NCBI GenBank assembly: GCA_022559985.1
Contig: JAFJTR010000085.1
Coordinates: 1 to 64,000, forward strand
Reading direction: 5' to 3'
From: Parastagonospora avenae f. sp. tritici 18332-5
Taxonomy: Eukaryota; Ascomycota; Dothideomycetes; Pleosporales; Phaeosphaeriaceae
Length of the DNA: 64,000 nt
The position numbers and the translations under genes were made by a program. The first letter of the stretch is position 1. Each line of letters starts with the position of its first letter. Below are positions 54,780 through 64,000 of the stretch, in pieces. The notes beneath the pieces were generated by a model. That model worked only from the letters and a program-made list of their open reading frames with translations, was not told the DNA's origin and searched no databases.

Positions 54780-56688
54780 ATGTCAACGACAAGGAAAGAT
54801 CTCTATGTCGGTACCGACAAACACAAATGGTGGAAGGAAGCTGTTGTGTACCAGGTAAGGCCCAACACAACACTGGACATATGTCACTTTTTTTTTTAAT
54901 AATGATCACAGGTCTACCCAGCTTCATTCCTGGACACAAATGGTGATGGCTGGGGAGATATCCCTGGTATCACGTCCAAGCTGGACTACCTCAAAGACCT
55001 CGGAGTTGACGTCGTCTGGGTCAGCCCAATCTACAAATCCCCCCAAGCAGATATGGGCTACGACATCGCCGACTACGAAGACATCGACCCATCCTATGGT
55101 ACCCTCGCTGATGTCGACAACCTGATCGCCGAGCTCAAAAAGCGCGGTATGAAGCTCGTCATGGACCTAGTCGTAAACCACACGTCCGAAGAGCACGCCT
55201 GGTTCCTCGAATCCCGCTCCTCCAAAACCTCCCCAAAGCGCGACTGGTACATCTGGAAGCCCGCGAAGTACGACGCAGATGGAAATCGCCAGCCCCCCAA
55301 CAATTGGGCGCAGATTCTTGGTGAAGCAAACTCCGCCTGGACCTGGGACGAGAAAACCCAAGAATACTACCTCTCGCTCTTCACCCCCGAGCAGCCCGAC
55401 TTGAACTGGGAAAACCCAGCAGTGCGTGATGCCGTCCACGCCGTCCTGCACTTCTGGCTCGACCGCGGCTGCTCGGGCTTCCGCATGGACGTCATCAACC
55501 TGATCTCCAAAGTGCAATCCTTCGGCGACGCGCCCATCTCCGTACCCACCAACAACTACCAGCCCGGCGACAAATTCTACGCCAATGGTCCGCGCCTACA
55601 CGAATACCTGCAGGACATCAACCGCAAGGTGCTGAGCAAGTATGACACGCTGACAGTCGGTGAAATGCCCTTTGTCCGCGACGAGGACGAGATCATGCGT
55701 GTAGTAGGCGCGGACCGCGCGGAGCTGAATATGATTTTTAGCTTCGATCTTGTGGATATAGATAACGTGCCGGGCGACTTCAAGTACACGCTGCACCCGT
55801 GGGATGCGCGCGACTTGAAGAGAATCGTGAACAGGCTGCAGAGACTGATGCTCGAGCGCGATGGCTGGAACACGCTATTCGTCGAGAACCACGATCAGCC
55901 ACGCAGTGTATCGCGGTACACGGATGACAGCGACGAGTGGCGCGCGTACGGCGCGAAGTTACTCGCGCTCATGCAGTCGACGCTCGCAGGTACGCTGTAC
56001 GTTTATCAGGGTGAGGAAATCGGCATGCGCAACGTGCCAGCAGAGTGGGGCGAGGAAGAGTACAAAGACATCGAGAGTATCAACTTCTTTAAAAAGTGCG
56101 TCTCTCCCTTACCCTCCCCCTCTCCTGCTTACAAACAACAGATACCGCGACTTGTATCCCGGTGATGAGCAAAAGCAGGCACTAGGGCGCAAAATCATGC
56201 AAAAGAAATCCCGCGACAACGCCCGCACACCCGTTCAATGGACATCCGCCCCGCATGCGGGCTTCACATCCGCTTCCTCCATCCCCTGGATGCGCGTAAA
56301 TACAGATTATCCCTCCACCAACGCCGAAATCCAGCTCTCTAACCCCACGCCCTCCCCCGGCCATCTCTCCGTCCACGCATTCTGGCGCCGCGCGCTGGCG
56401 AATCGCAAGAAACACGCGGACGTGTTTGTGTATGGGGATTTTGAGATGCTGGATATGGAAGATAAGAGCGTGGTGGCGTTTAGGAGGTGGAGTGCGAGAG
56501 AGGAGTTTGTTACGGTGTTGAATTTTAGTGGGGAGGGGGTGAGGTGGGAGGGACTTGGAGATGTGAGGGTGGAGAAGTGGGTGGCGGGGAATTATGATGA
56601 GAGGGAGTTGGAAAAACGGGAGACGGGGAAGGGGGTGGGGGTGGAGTTGAGGGCTTGGGAGGGGTTGTTGGGTGTTGTGAAAAGGTAG
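54780..56688 (+). CDS. GH13 alpha-glucosidase, isomaltase type
   Basis: Exons 54780-54854, 54912-56095 and 56142-56688 join in phase and encode 601 residues without a signal peptide, so it is cytosolic. The GH13 catalytic residues are Asp218 in F-R-M-D-V-I-N (nucleophile), Glu276 in V-G-E-M-P (acid/base) and Asp353 in E-N-H-D-Q-P. The residue after the nucleophile is Val219, which in yeast and bacterial enzymes goes with alpha-1,6 (isomaltose) cleavage, while Thr there goes with maltase. It probably hydrolyses isomaltose-like or methyl-glucoside substrates taken up by permeases. No transporter or regulator gene lies beside it. It converges with the Gly/Trp-rich gene (115-bp gap). Confidence 0.93.
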
Positions 56689-56803
56689 GTTCAGTAGATG
56701 GTTGGGACCGAGGTGCAGGTTATATTTCGATCGTGGGTATCATCCTTGTTGACTCATTTCTTCATAACTTCTTATCCATTACCCTCATCCCTCCTTATCC
56801 TCT

Positions 56804-58643
56804 TCACTTCCTCCCATCTTTCTCACCCTCAACACGTCCAGTTATCTTCCTCTCAAAGACATCCGGCTGTACCGTGCGCCCAGTTTTATCCCTAAACCGC
56901 CAACTCACCCTATTCCACACCATCTGATAGTCCTGCTGCAAAATGCGCGCAACAAGCCTCAAATCATTCGCCGAGAACGTGTCGTCGGGCTTGACTTCGA
57001 GCTCCCGAGGCGCATTGGCGCGGTCCTCACTGGAGTGGTGGTGGGATTTGTGGGAGTGGTCATGAGCGGACTTAGGGGAGTTGGCTTTCGATGCGGGTTT
57101 CGTGGGAGCTGTTGCGGCGCCCCAACCGGAGGCCTGGAAGCCGGTATTGGCGTTGGTATTGGCGTTAGTTTGAGCATTGGTGTCCCATCCTCCACCGTTG
57201 TTGGTGTTGGTCGTGTCGTTGGCTCCACCCCATGCTGTGTTGGCGGTATCGTTCGCGCCGTCAACTTGTGCGCTCCAGGCGTCTGGGGCTCCGTTGTTGG
57301 AAGCTGGCTTTTGGCTCCCACCACTTCCCCAGGCGTCCTTGTCACTCCCCGTGCCTCTGCCTCCACCTCCGCCGCCCCAGGTATTGGCAGTCGCATCAAA
57401 GCCAGGGCTGTCGTTGTTGCCGCCATTGCTGCCACCCATGTCCCAGCCGTCTCCGCCAGAGGTGTTACCAGCTCCCCATGCGTCGTCACCTTTGTTACTA
57501 GAGCCACCTTTCTTACTTCCGCTCTTGCTTTTGCGGTCGTCCCCTCTATTCCAACCGCCTGGGCCTGAAGTGTCTGCTGCCACGTTCCAAGTGTCGGTAG
57601 TGTTGCCGGCAGGGTTGTCCCAACTATTGCCGCCTTTATTACTTGCAGCTTTGTTGCTTGTACCCTTCTTACTCCCTCCGCTGTTCTTCCCACCAGAGGC
57701 TGCTGGTGTGTCTCCCCAGCCACTTGTGTCATTCCAGGCAGGTGTTTCTGCATTGTTTCCACCAGAAGTTCCTGCCTCTCCCCATCCACCCCAGGTGTTT
57801 TCGGCTGCCTTGTTTTCAGCCGTACTACCAGCTTTGCTCTTCTTGTCCTCTTCTTCGCCGAACATGCCGAACCCGCCGCCACCGAAAATGCCACTGCCAT
57901 CACTCTTGTCTTCGTTGCCGCCAGAGTTCTGATCATTCTTGTTGCCCTTCTGATGTCCCTTGTTGTTACCTCCACCTGATGCATTCTTCTCTTTGTACCA
58001 CGCGGCCTTTTCCTTCTTCGTCATCTGGGATGGATCTTTCTCTTGATTGCCTTCACCTCCACCACCCCCACCCTTGCCGCCCTGCTGTTTACCAGCAGAA
58101 TTTTCACCGCCCTTCGCATTCAGCTCTTTGTAGCGCTGTTTGCACTGAAACACTGGCTTGTCGATCTCATTGGCAAACTCGGCCCAAGGCTTGTTCTTGT
58201 TTTCGGTCTTCCAGGCGAGCAGCTTCTCATCTTCGTCCTTGGTGAAGCCGTGTTCATTTTCGCCTTCTTCTGCATCTTTGTTGGTAGCTTTCTCTTTCTT
58301 GTCTCCCTTGTCCTTCCAGCCTTTCGCAGCATCATCAACTTTCTCCGATGTCGCCCTCCTGCTCTTCTCACCGTGCAAGCGACTTTGGCCGTGACCTGAT
58401 AGCTTGCCTTTGCGGCCGTCGCTAGCAGCCCACTCCACGATTCCAATTGGGCTGCTTAGCTGGCATCAGTCAGTAACGACACCGGAATAGCTGCGATATT
58501 GCGCAACTTACTATTTCGTCCAAGCCGCTCGGCTGCCGTGGGCGCGGCTTAGGCGGCGGCGTGGGGTCCTTGAACGGCTTATTGCTGAGTCCGAGAACGT
58601 AGGCCATGGATATGCGGCGCAGAGGCTCATTCGGCGCAACCAT
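56804..58643 (-). CDS. Gly/Asn/Trp-rich protein with SANT-like ends
   Basis: Exon 1 (58512-58643) and exon 2 (56804-58459) join in phase 0 across a 52-nt intron and encode 595 residues. The first exon has a Pro-rich tract. A Myb/SANT-like segment follows (F-T-K-D-E-D-E-K-L-L-A-W-K and F-Q-C-K-Q-R-Y-K-E-L). The middle 300 residues are extremely biased, with repeated W-G-G/W-G-D and G-N units between Lys/Ser-rich stretches. The C-terminus has another helical domain (D-L-R-L-V-A-R-I-L-Q-Q-D-Y and V-W-N-R-V-S-W-R-F). The layout suggests a chromatin or RNA-associated protein with a phase-separating low-complexity centre, which is inference. No catalytic motif is seen. I chose the ATG at 58643; M at 58607 is an alternative. 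Confidence 0.8.
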
Positions 58644-59175
58644 GATGTCACAGCGGCGTGCTCGCCAGTTGTGTTGTTGGTGAAGTATGTGGGTCGATAT
58701 TGATCAGCAACCTTGTACCTACGCAATGCACAGAAAGTCAGGTTGGTAATCCGGAATCGAATCGACGGAAGAGGCGAGCGCATGGCAGTGTGAGGAGCGA
58801 TCGAGAAGTTAGATGTTGTCCAAACGGTGAAGTGAGTGATGACGAGCTCACGTTGTCTTGGCGACGAGGAAAGAGCTCCTGATGGCCGCTATACAAACGC
58901 GTTCGGGAAGGTCCCGCACTGCGATTGAGGTACATACCTCACGGCGCCTCTTCTCTCACCTTACCGCAAACAACAATCAACCACAAGACAACCAAAAGCG
59001 ATCCGGAGAGCGCCGTGCGTGTGCCAAGCTACAGAGTAGACGGCTCGCTCTGTGGCGGTCATATTCGAAAGCCCCACTCACCCAGCTCTTGCACCAGTTG
59101 GGTACATTTCAGTACCCGGAAAAGTTCCGCAGTCGACCAAAGCAAAGCTAGTTGCAGGGCAGGAGTACATGCACA
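58644..59175. other. Divergent intergenic region
   Basis: Promoter space between the SANT-like gene (minus) and SKEE-tail gene B (plus). No other gene recognised. Confidence 0.45.
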
Positions 59176-59837
59176 ATGGTCGATACCAGGAGATCTTCGC
59201 GAGGCAATGGCGTCAATGAATCGTCCACAGTACTCAAGATCGGTAAGGCGGCAGGTAAGCGAAACAGTACCATCCTCATCCGGGACAGATATTTACCAGC
59301 GTAGCAGCTGCTATAGTCACCCGCAAGAAAAGCATCACTGAATCCTCTTCGTCTCCAACCAGAGAGGACTCCAAGAGCAAGGACTGGCTCGAGAACTTTG
59401 TAGGGCGTCCCAAATTACGCCCTTTTGTTCAGCCTACCAACCTGTCATACAATAGCAACAACAACAACGCCAATTCTGTCACCTCAAACACGGCCAAGGA
59501 TGGAGCAAACTTGCACAATAAACCACCAGTGCACATCAAGAGGGCCGCACCTACTCCCATGATGCAGAACAATAAGCGAGCTAGAGTTTACAGCGATGGT
59601 GGACGGAAAAATGACTATGGTAGAGCTGAAAGGTATGCGACATACACACGTCTAGTGAAGGAGCGAAAGGAAGTCATCAAATCGAAGGACACGCTGAAAG
59701 AGAAGAAGCTTAAGCTCGACGCCGACGCGGCCGTGCTGGACAAGGATGCCGAGGAGATTGATGGACAAATCGAGAAGATGATCCAGAACGCGTCAAAGGA
59801 AGAGATAGTCGAGTGGCTGATGAAGGTGTCGTCTTAA
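59176..59837 (+). CDS. Nuclear-type protein with SKEE C-terminal tail (B)
   Basis: Exon 1 (59176-59254) and exon 2 (59305-59837) join in phase 1 across a 50-nt intron (GTAAGC to CGTAG), giving 203 residues. The N-terminus is basic and Ser-rich (T-R-R-S-S-R-G), followed by D-W-L-E-N-F-V-G-R-P-K, an Asn-rich stretch and a bipartite-like basic patch (N-N-K-R-A-R-V-Y). The last 70 residues form a charged coiled coil with L-K-L-D-A, then 23 residues, then S-K-E-E-I. The same arrangement closes the gene at 39740-40394. No known family is recognised. Confidence 0.7.
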
Positions 59838-60161
59838 TTGTACCCGCTGATACATAGGTGGACTCAGTGAGACGATGAATGTGGAGTGTGTTGGTCAATG
59901 ATGTGCATAGCTTGGAGCAGCTTCATATCTATGATGTCAAATACTATCACAGCAATTGAACTTACACACACAATATGACGAAGCGAATCAAGTTGTGATG
60001 TCTTCTCGCGTCCTCTGAAGCAAGTTCAGAGGAACCCCTGCTAGCTCTTCGCACGGGCCCTCACCACCGCGTCGGCGACCCTTGCGGGCAACCTGGCCAT
60101 TTCCGCATCGTGGAACTTCCTCAGAGACCAGAACCACAGCACACGACAGCCACTCACGACA

Positions 60162-60940
60162 ATGCTGTTCCCCTCAATCGCTGCTCTCGCTGCGGCGACG
60201 AGCTTCTTCAGCCTCGCCGCCTCGCACAACATCCAAATGAAGGCCCACCAGCGCGAATGCTTCCACGAGGCGCTGCACAAGGACGACAAGATGACGGTCA
60301 CGTTCCAGGTTGGCGACAGGGAGTTTGGAGGAAGCGGGAACCTGGAGATCGATTTCTGGGTAAGAATTGCCATCCTTCCTCAATTCACTATCCAATACCT
60401 CATGTCCTGCTTGCATTGGCGCAAAGCCACTTGTCACCCCCAAGAGCCAATGCTAACCATCCACACCCCAGATCGAAACCCCCTCCCGCAGCTACCAAAT
60501 TCACGAACGCGGCGTCTCATCTGGTGACCACTCCTTCACCGCGACCGAAGACGGTAAATACACGTACTGCTTCAACAACGAGCACTGGGGCGCCAACACC
60601 AAGGAAGTCAGCTTCAACGTGCACGGCATCGTCTACGTACCCGAGTCAGAGGCGCCTCAGGACCCGCTGGAGAAGGAGGTGCGCCAGATGAGCGAGCTGG
60701 TGGCGCAGGTCAAGGACGAGCAGAGCTACATTGTGGTCCGGGAGAGGACGCATAGGAATACTGCCGAGAGCACGAATAGCAGGATCAAGTGGTGGAGCAT
60801 TTTTCAGCTGTGCTTTTTGACGGGGCAAGGATTCTTTCAGGTTTGGTGGTTGAAGCGGTTCTTTGAGGTGAGTCTGTGACATGGAGGTGATTGAATGATT
60901 TGGGGAGCTAATTGTTGTGCAGGTCAAGCGCGTGGTCTAA
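60162..60940 (+). CDS. EMP24: p24-family cargo receptor, Emp24/TMED2-like
   Basis: Exons 60162-60359, 60472-60867 and 60923-60940 join in phase 0 and encode 203 residues. The protein has a signal peptide (about 21 residues), a GOLD domain with the conserved cysteine pair (Cys33 in R-E-C-F-H-E and Cys99 in Y-T-Y-C-F), a coiled-coil stem with R-E-R-T-H-R-N and N-S-R, a single transmembrane helix and the tail K-R-F-F-E-V-K-R-V-V. That tail is typical of the p24-beta subgroup, with Phe-Phe and terminal Val residues used by COPI and COPII. It cycles between ER and Golgi, sorting GPI-anchored and other cargo. The last exon encodes only five residues. Confidence 0.95.
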
Positions 60941-61600
60941 GAGTCGACCTTACCTGTTTGGCGGCTTGCATGTATTCTGGCAGTCTTGCTTATCTGGCGT
61001 TGGACCGCACGGCATCGGAGCGGAAGAAAAAGGGAGGAGTTCGCTAGAATCACACTACTTGACACTGGAGGCTCCCTTTTCTTGAGCCCTTCCGCCGGGT
61101 AACTATGGCATCACTTCATCTTATTCTGGTTCAACCACGTTCTGAAACTGTTGCCCGCTGTGCTTTGCTCCCGTACTTTGGTCCGGGACGGCTAGCTGCA
61201 TGGACCGGCCAGCCTGGCAATTCACGACGCAGGCATCTTTACCGGAGCTAATTCGTGTCGTGCTCGACGCGTGCATCGAATGTTTGACACGTTTCCTTCT
61301 TCACATACATTTCGTTTGCCGATCCTATATATGTCACACTTCGGGCCATTTTCGCACCGACCTTCATTTGCCTAGCCTTCCGCGTTGTCACGTGCTTATC
61401 TCTTTTCACTGCAGCTACCCGCCTCGTCTCGTCTGTCAGGGCAGCGCGCAGTACGCGGCAACGTACGCAACAAAAGAGCACGCCATCAGTCGGTGAAAGC
61501 GTTGACACGTCGCGACTGCCTCGGGCGCTTTGTTTTGTTGTGACTTCGTTTGCTAAGCACTACCTTTACCTGCGCGCGCGCCTTCCCCGCGCTCCCTCGT
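60941..61600. other. Intergenic
   Basis: Between Emp24 and the Q/P-rich gene, both on the plus strand. A CG-rich stretch lies at about 61570-61590. Nothing else was recognised. Confidence 0.5.
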
Positions 61601-61601
61601 T

Positions 61602-61609
61602 TATAAAAA
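61602..61609 (+). promoter_or_regulatory. TATA-like element TATAAAAA
   Basis: A canonical TATA-type octamer lies 48 bases before the first ATG (61650) and 82 before the main start, followed by a strongly pyrimidine-rich CT stretch, the usual fungal core promoter layout. Confidence 0.6.
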
Positions 61610-61649
61610 TCCTCCTCCGCCTTTCTCCACTCGCCACCCGCACCCAACA

Positions 61650-61751
61650 ATGAGAGAGTGTGAGACTAGCAGATCAGACCCACATGGACTACACCCCAAA
61701 CGACGCTGGCAGCCCTGCCGCACGCTATACGTATCTGCAGAGTTCGGATGA
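61650..61751 (+). CDS. Overlapping upstream ORF (33 codons)
   Basis: An ATG at 61650 in a CAACAATG context opens a frame that ends at a TGA at 61749-61751, about 66 bases inside the main coding region and out of frame with it. If the transcript starts upstream, this would lower translation of the main protein. It could also be irrelevant if the start lies after it. Confidence 0.4.
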   Translation: MRECETSRSDPHGLHPKRRWQPCRTLYVSAEFG

Positions 61752-63639
61752 ACAGCAAGCAAACAACAACGCCACTGCTCAACCCAGGCCTTCACGCCTT
61801 TCTCACCATCCTGCTACCTCTCCGCCTCATTATGGCCAAGCAAGAGCGTTCAATGGTTACCATGACGCTGCCATCTCGTCCCAGCCCGGGTACAACCATT
61901 ATCCACCAACTCCACCTGTGCACGACGATGAGGTCCAGAAGCTGTTGAGTTGGCATGCACAGCAGCATGCGCAGCACCAAGCTTCGGAGCAGGTTCCTCG
62001 CACCATTAACCCCAATGGCTATGCCAATCACCACAACTATGCTGGGTCTTACAACACGCCTCAGGCGCCGCTGCCAGTTGCAGCTCCGGCATATCAGTAC
62101 GGGAATACTTTTGGAAATCCCATGTGGCAAGCTCTGCCATACGGCTTCGGACAACACCAGAACCAACGACCACCATCGCCTGATCTGCAACAAGCTCGAG
62201 CTTCACTTGAACGACTACGACGACAGACATTGGACAACCCAACGATGCCAGACCTGGTCCATCGGCGATCGTTTTCGTCTACCGCAGATCCTGATACTAT
62301 TCCCTTGTCTCCTTCCCAACTTGCACTCCTTCATGAAGTTACGTCTCTCCAGCCCCCGGTTCAACAGCGGCCGGCGCATACCTTCTGTCAACAGCCTCGT
62401 CCAGTCACGCCTCCTCATCAGTATGCACCCACATTAGCCAATGCTGCGATTGGCCCATCGCCTGGACACGATGGCATAACGCCGCTGGACCAGGAAATGA
62501 TCCGCAAGCAACTAGAGTACGCGAAGAATGCCGAGAGAAGCGCTGAGAGGCGGCGACAAAAGAAGCTGTCCAATGCGGGTTCGATGGCACCACCGCAAGC
62601 CGCTCTCAGCACCAAGCGCAAGCGGTCATACAGGAAATCCACAGACTCCGCGTCTGCAGCTGGTCCAAAGCGCCGTAAGCCTCCTGTGAGGCAACAAGGG
62701 CCCCCTGATGCTGGTGAAATATACGCACCTCATCATGGCGGGCTTGCTTCTAGCCCTGCTGATGATCAAGCCCATCCGGGCCTTGGAATCATGCACCCAG
62801 TCCAACAGCCTCAAGCAAACTACACGTCCTCAAACGCACCGATTTTCAACACATCAATCTTTGATGCACCTCGAAACCAGCGGCTAATGTCTCCCCCAGA
62901 GCCTGCGCCTTCCGCACCTCTCGATTGGGACATGCAACATCAAGAAATCACCGCCAACTATGCTGACTACAAATGTTCCGTCACCCTGTTCCAGCTCGAC
63001 ACCGGATGCGGCTACGAATTTGCAGAATCCTGGCTCGAGAAACTGGTTGAAATCAACAACCTCGGACCACCGAGCCACAAATGGCACGCTCACAGCTCGC
63101 GCGGCTTCATCCAAGATGGCGATAGTCTCTCTTTCATCGCCCTTCACAACGCTGCCGATCCATTCGAATGGGGTGTACCACCGACGTCCACCACTTCGAT
63201 CGGCTTCTACGGGCACTTCTGGCAGCAGAACGAGGAGATCATCTGGAAAACCTTCGCGCCTGGCTTCCACTGGCTGTTGGAATTTTGCAAGCAGAACGGC
63301 GGCATCAGCGTGAAGCAGACATGGACATTCGACAACCTGAGAGCCTCGGAGCGGCGCTTTCACAAAGCGTACTGGCTGGCGGCGCGCATGGAACCTACCA
63401 AGGACTTGCTGCGTCACAGGGGCTTGGTATATGATGTGCGAGTCGACACATTCGATGATGGGTTCCAAGTGAGCGAGGAGGATTTGCAGGGCGGCAAGGA
63501 CTGGAGTAGGACGGAGGAGCAGAGTCAAGATGCGTGGAATGGGGTATTGGAGAAGAACGAGGAGATTGGTGATAGGCTTGATGGCGAGGCGAGGTTTGAG
63601 CATGTGTTCATCGGGAGCACGGAGGTGGATGACTTGTGA
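61684..63639 (+). CDS. Gln/Pro/His-rich putative nuclear protein
   Basis: A single exon encodes 651 residues from the ATG at 61684. The first 300 residues are disordered and rich in Gln, Pro, His and Tyr. A basic helix (E-R-R-R-Q-K-K-L-S) and a cluster of basic patches (T-K-R-K-R-S-Y-R-K and P-K-R-R-K) at about 285-345 look like nuclear localisation signals. The C-terminal third (about 420-600) looks folded, with N-x-Y-x-x-C, then W-L-E-K-L-V-E, Y-G-H-F-W and F-A-P-G-F-H-W-L-L-E-F, and ends in an acidic tail. A DNA-binding zinc finger or homeodomain is not seen. It might be a transcriptional cofactor, but the family is not recognised. Confidence 0.75.
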   Translation: MDYTPNDAGSPAARYTYLQSSDEQQANNNATAQPRPSRLSHHPATSPPHYGQARAFNGYHDAAISSQPGYNHYPPTPPVHDDEVQKLLSWHAQQHAQHQASEQVPRTINPNGYANHHNYAGSYNTPQAPLPVAAPAYQYGNTFGNPMWQALPYGFGQHQNQRPPSPDLQQARASLERLRRQTLDNPTMPDLVHRRSFSSTADPDTIPLSPSQLALLHEVTSLQPPVQQRPAHTFCQQPRPVTPPHQYAPTLANAAIGPSPGHDGITPLDQEMIRKQLEYAKNAERSAERRRQKKLSNAGSMAPPQAALSTKRKRSYRKSTDSASAAGPKRRKPPVRQQGPPDAGEIYAPHHGGLASSPADDQAHPGLGIMHPVQQPQANYTSSNAPIFNTSIFDAPRNQRLMSPPEPAPSAPLDWDMQHQEITANYADYKCSVTLFQLDTGCGYEFAESWLEKLVEINNLGPPSHKWHAHSSRGFIQDGDSLSFIALHNAADPFEWGVPPTSTTSIGFYGHFWQQNEEIIWKTFAPGFHWLLEFCKQNGGISVKQTWTFDNLRASERRFHKAYWLAARMEPTKDLLRHRGLVYDVRVDTFDDGFQVSEEDLQGGKDWSRTEEQSQDAWNGVLEKNEEIGDRLDGEARFEHVFIGSTEVDDL

Positions 63640-63895
63640 GGGTTTCGAGGTGTGGGTGTTGGATTGGAATAATGGGATTGGATTGCATGCGACGGATGAC
63701 GGCGTTCGGCGAATGTTACTACACCCCCAGGATCGCATAGGATGCGGAGCATGAAGTCGTAAGGATCGACATTATGGAGGAATCGGTGATTTACTAAGCC
63801 AACCAAACAAGACGCATAATATTTGTATCCTCTGCTGTGTATAACATGTTCTAGTTCGTAACTTCATTCCCGTCAGATCCACCCTCGACCTAATC

Positions 63896-64000
63896 CTATA
63901 CCTTCTCTTTATCCCCCCCAACCACCAACACCTCCACCGGCTCAATCCCGTCCTCATCGACACTAGTATTCCTCCCCCGCGTAAACACCGCCTCCCCCAC
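63896..64000 (-). CDS. C-terminus of a gene entering from the right edge (partial)
   Basis: The last 105 bases read without stop on the minus strand from the edge to a TAG at 63896-63898, encoding 34 residues ending E-V-L-V-V-G-G-D-K-E-K-V. Third positions are biased to G, as in other gene ends here. The family cannot be named from this fragment. Confidence 0.5.
   Translation of the reverse strand: MGEAVFTRGRNTSVDEDGIEPVEVLVVGGDKEKV

Noticed and set aside
57035..58399. Pro/Leu/Ser-rich plus-strand frames opposite the W-G-rich gene, including one of 251 codons
   Set aside because: They are antisense of the low-complexity repeat region; the proline/leucine runs simply complement the Gly/Trp/Asn codons.
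44033..63000. A secondary-metabolite cluster around the FAD-linked oxidase
   Set aside because: No polyketide synthase, peptide synthetase, terpene cyclase, P450 or pathway transporter is present beside it.

Overview
The window is nuclear DNA of a filamentous ascomycete (Pezizomycotina; probably Dothideomycetes, but that rank is only an impression). The evidence is the dense mix of genes on both strands, short introns of about 45-60 nt with GTAAGT-type donors and CTAAC-like branch sites, and fungal housekeeping genes. No bacterial, viral or transposon gene was recognised.

Left part (1-10 kb): C-rich low-complexity DNA at the edge, an acidic repeat protein whose reading frame continues upstream across one TAG, a GT31-like type II membrane glycosyltransferase, a 587-residue protein carrying two copies of an unrecognised domain, and a coiled-coil gene whose 3' end looks eroded by stops and a frameshift.

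Housekeeping block (10-36 kb): cytoplasmic dynein heavy chain (about 4,349 residues, 12.6 kb in one exon plus a short last exon), a Poa1-like macrodomain protein, the Rieske subunit of complex III, a Bcp1/BCCIP-like protein divergent from GMP synthase, a ClC-type chloride/proton exchanger, a Dpb3/CHRAC1-like histone-fold protein and a serine carboxypeptidase.

Middle part (36-46 kb): a decayed pseudokinase, a serine/3-hydroxyacid-type SDR with a possible mitochondrial long form, a small disordered protein, a protein (39.7-40.4 kb) whose C-terminus matches that of a second gene at 59 kb, two large proteins of unknown function (one probably tail-anchored) and a weakly supported gene.

Accessory part (46-54 kb): four small genes for short membrane proteins. 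Three share a G-rich/W-I/A-L-V-x-A transmembrane pattern, and two share an N-terminal hydrophobic segment interrupted by a phase-0 intron; I regard this as the most interesting region. It is followed by an HNH-like protein lacking both expected histidines and a secreted FAD-linked oxidase.

Right part (54-64 kb): a GH13 isomaltase-type alpha-glucosidase, a long Gly/Trp/Asn-rich protein with SANT-like ends, the second SKEE-tail protein, the p24 cargo receptor Emp24, a Q/P-rich putative nuclear protein with an overlapping uORF, and the C-terminus of a gene running in from the right edge. Exon boundaries were placed by eye from GT/AG sites and phase; where phases close exactly I say so, and unresolved frame breaks are stated.
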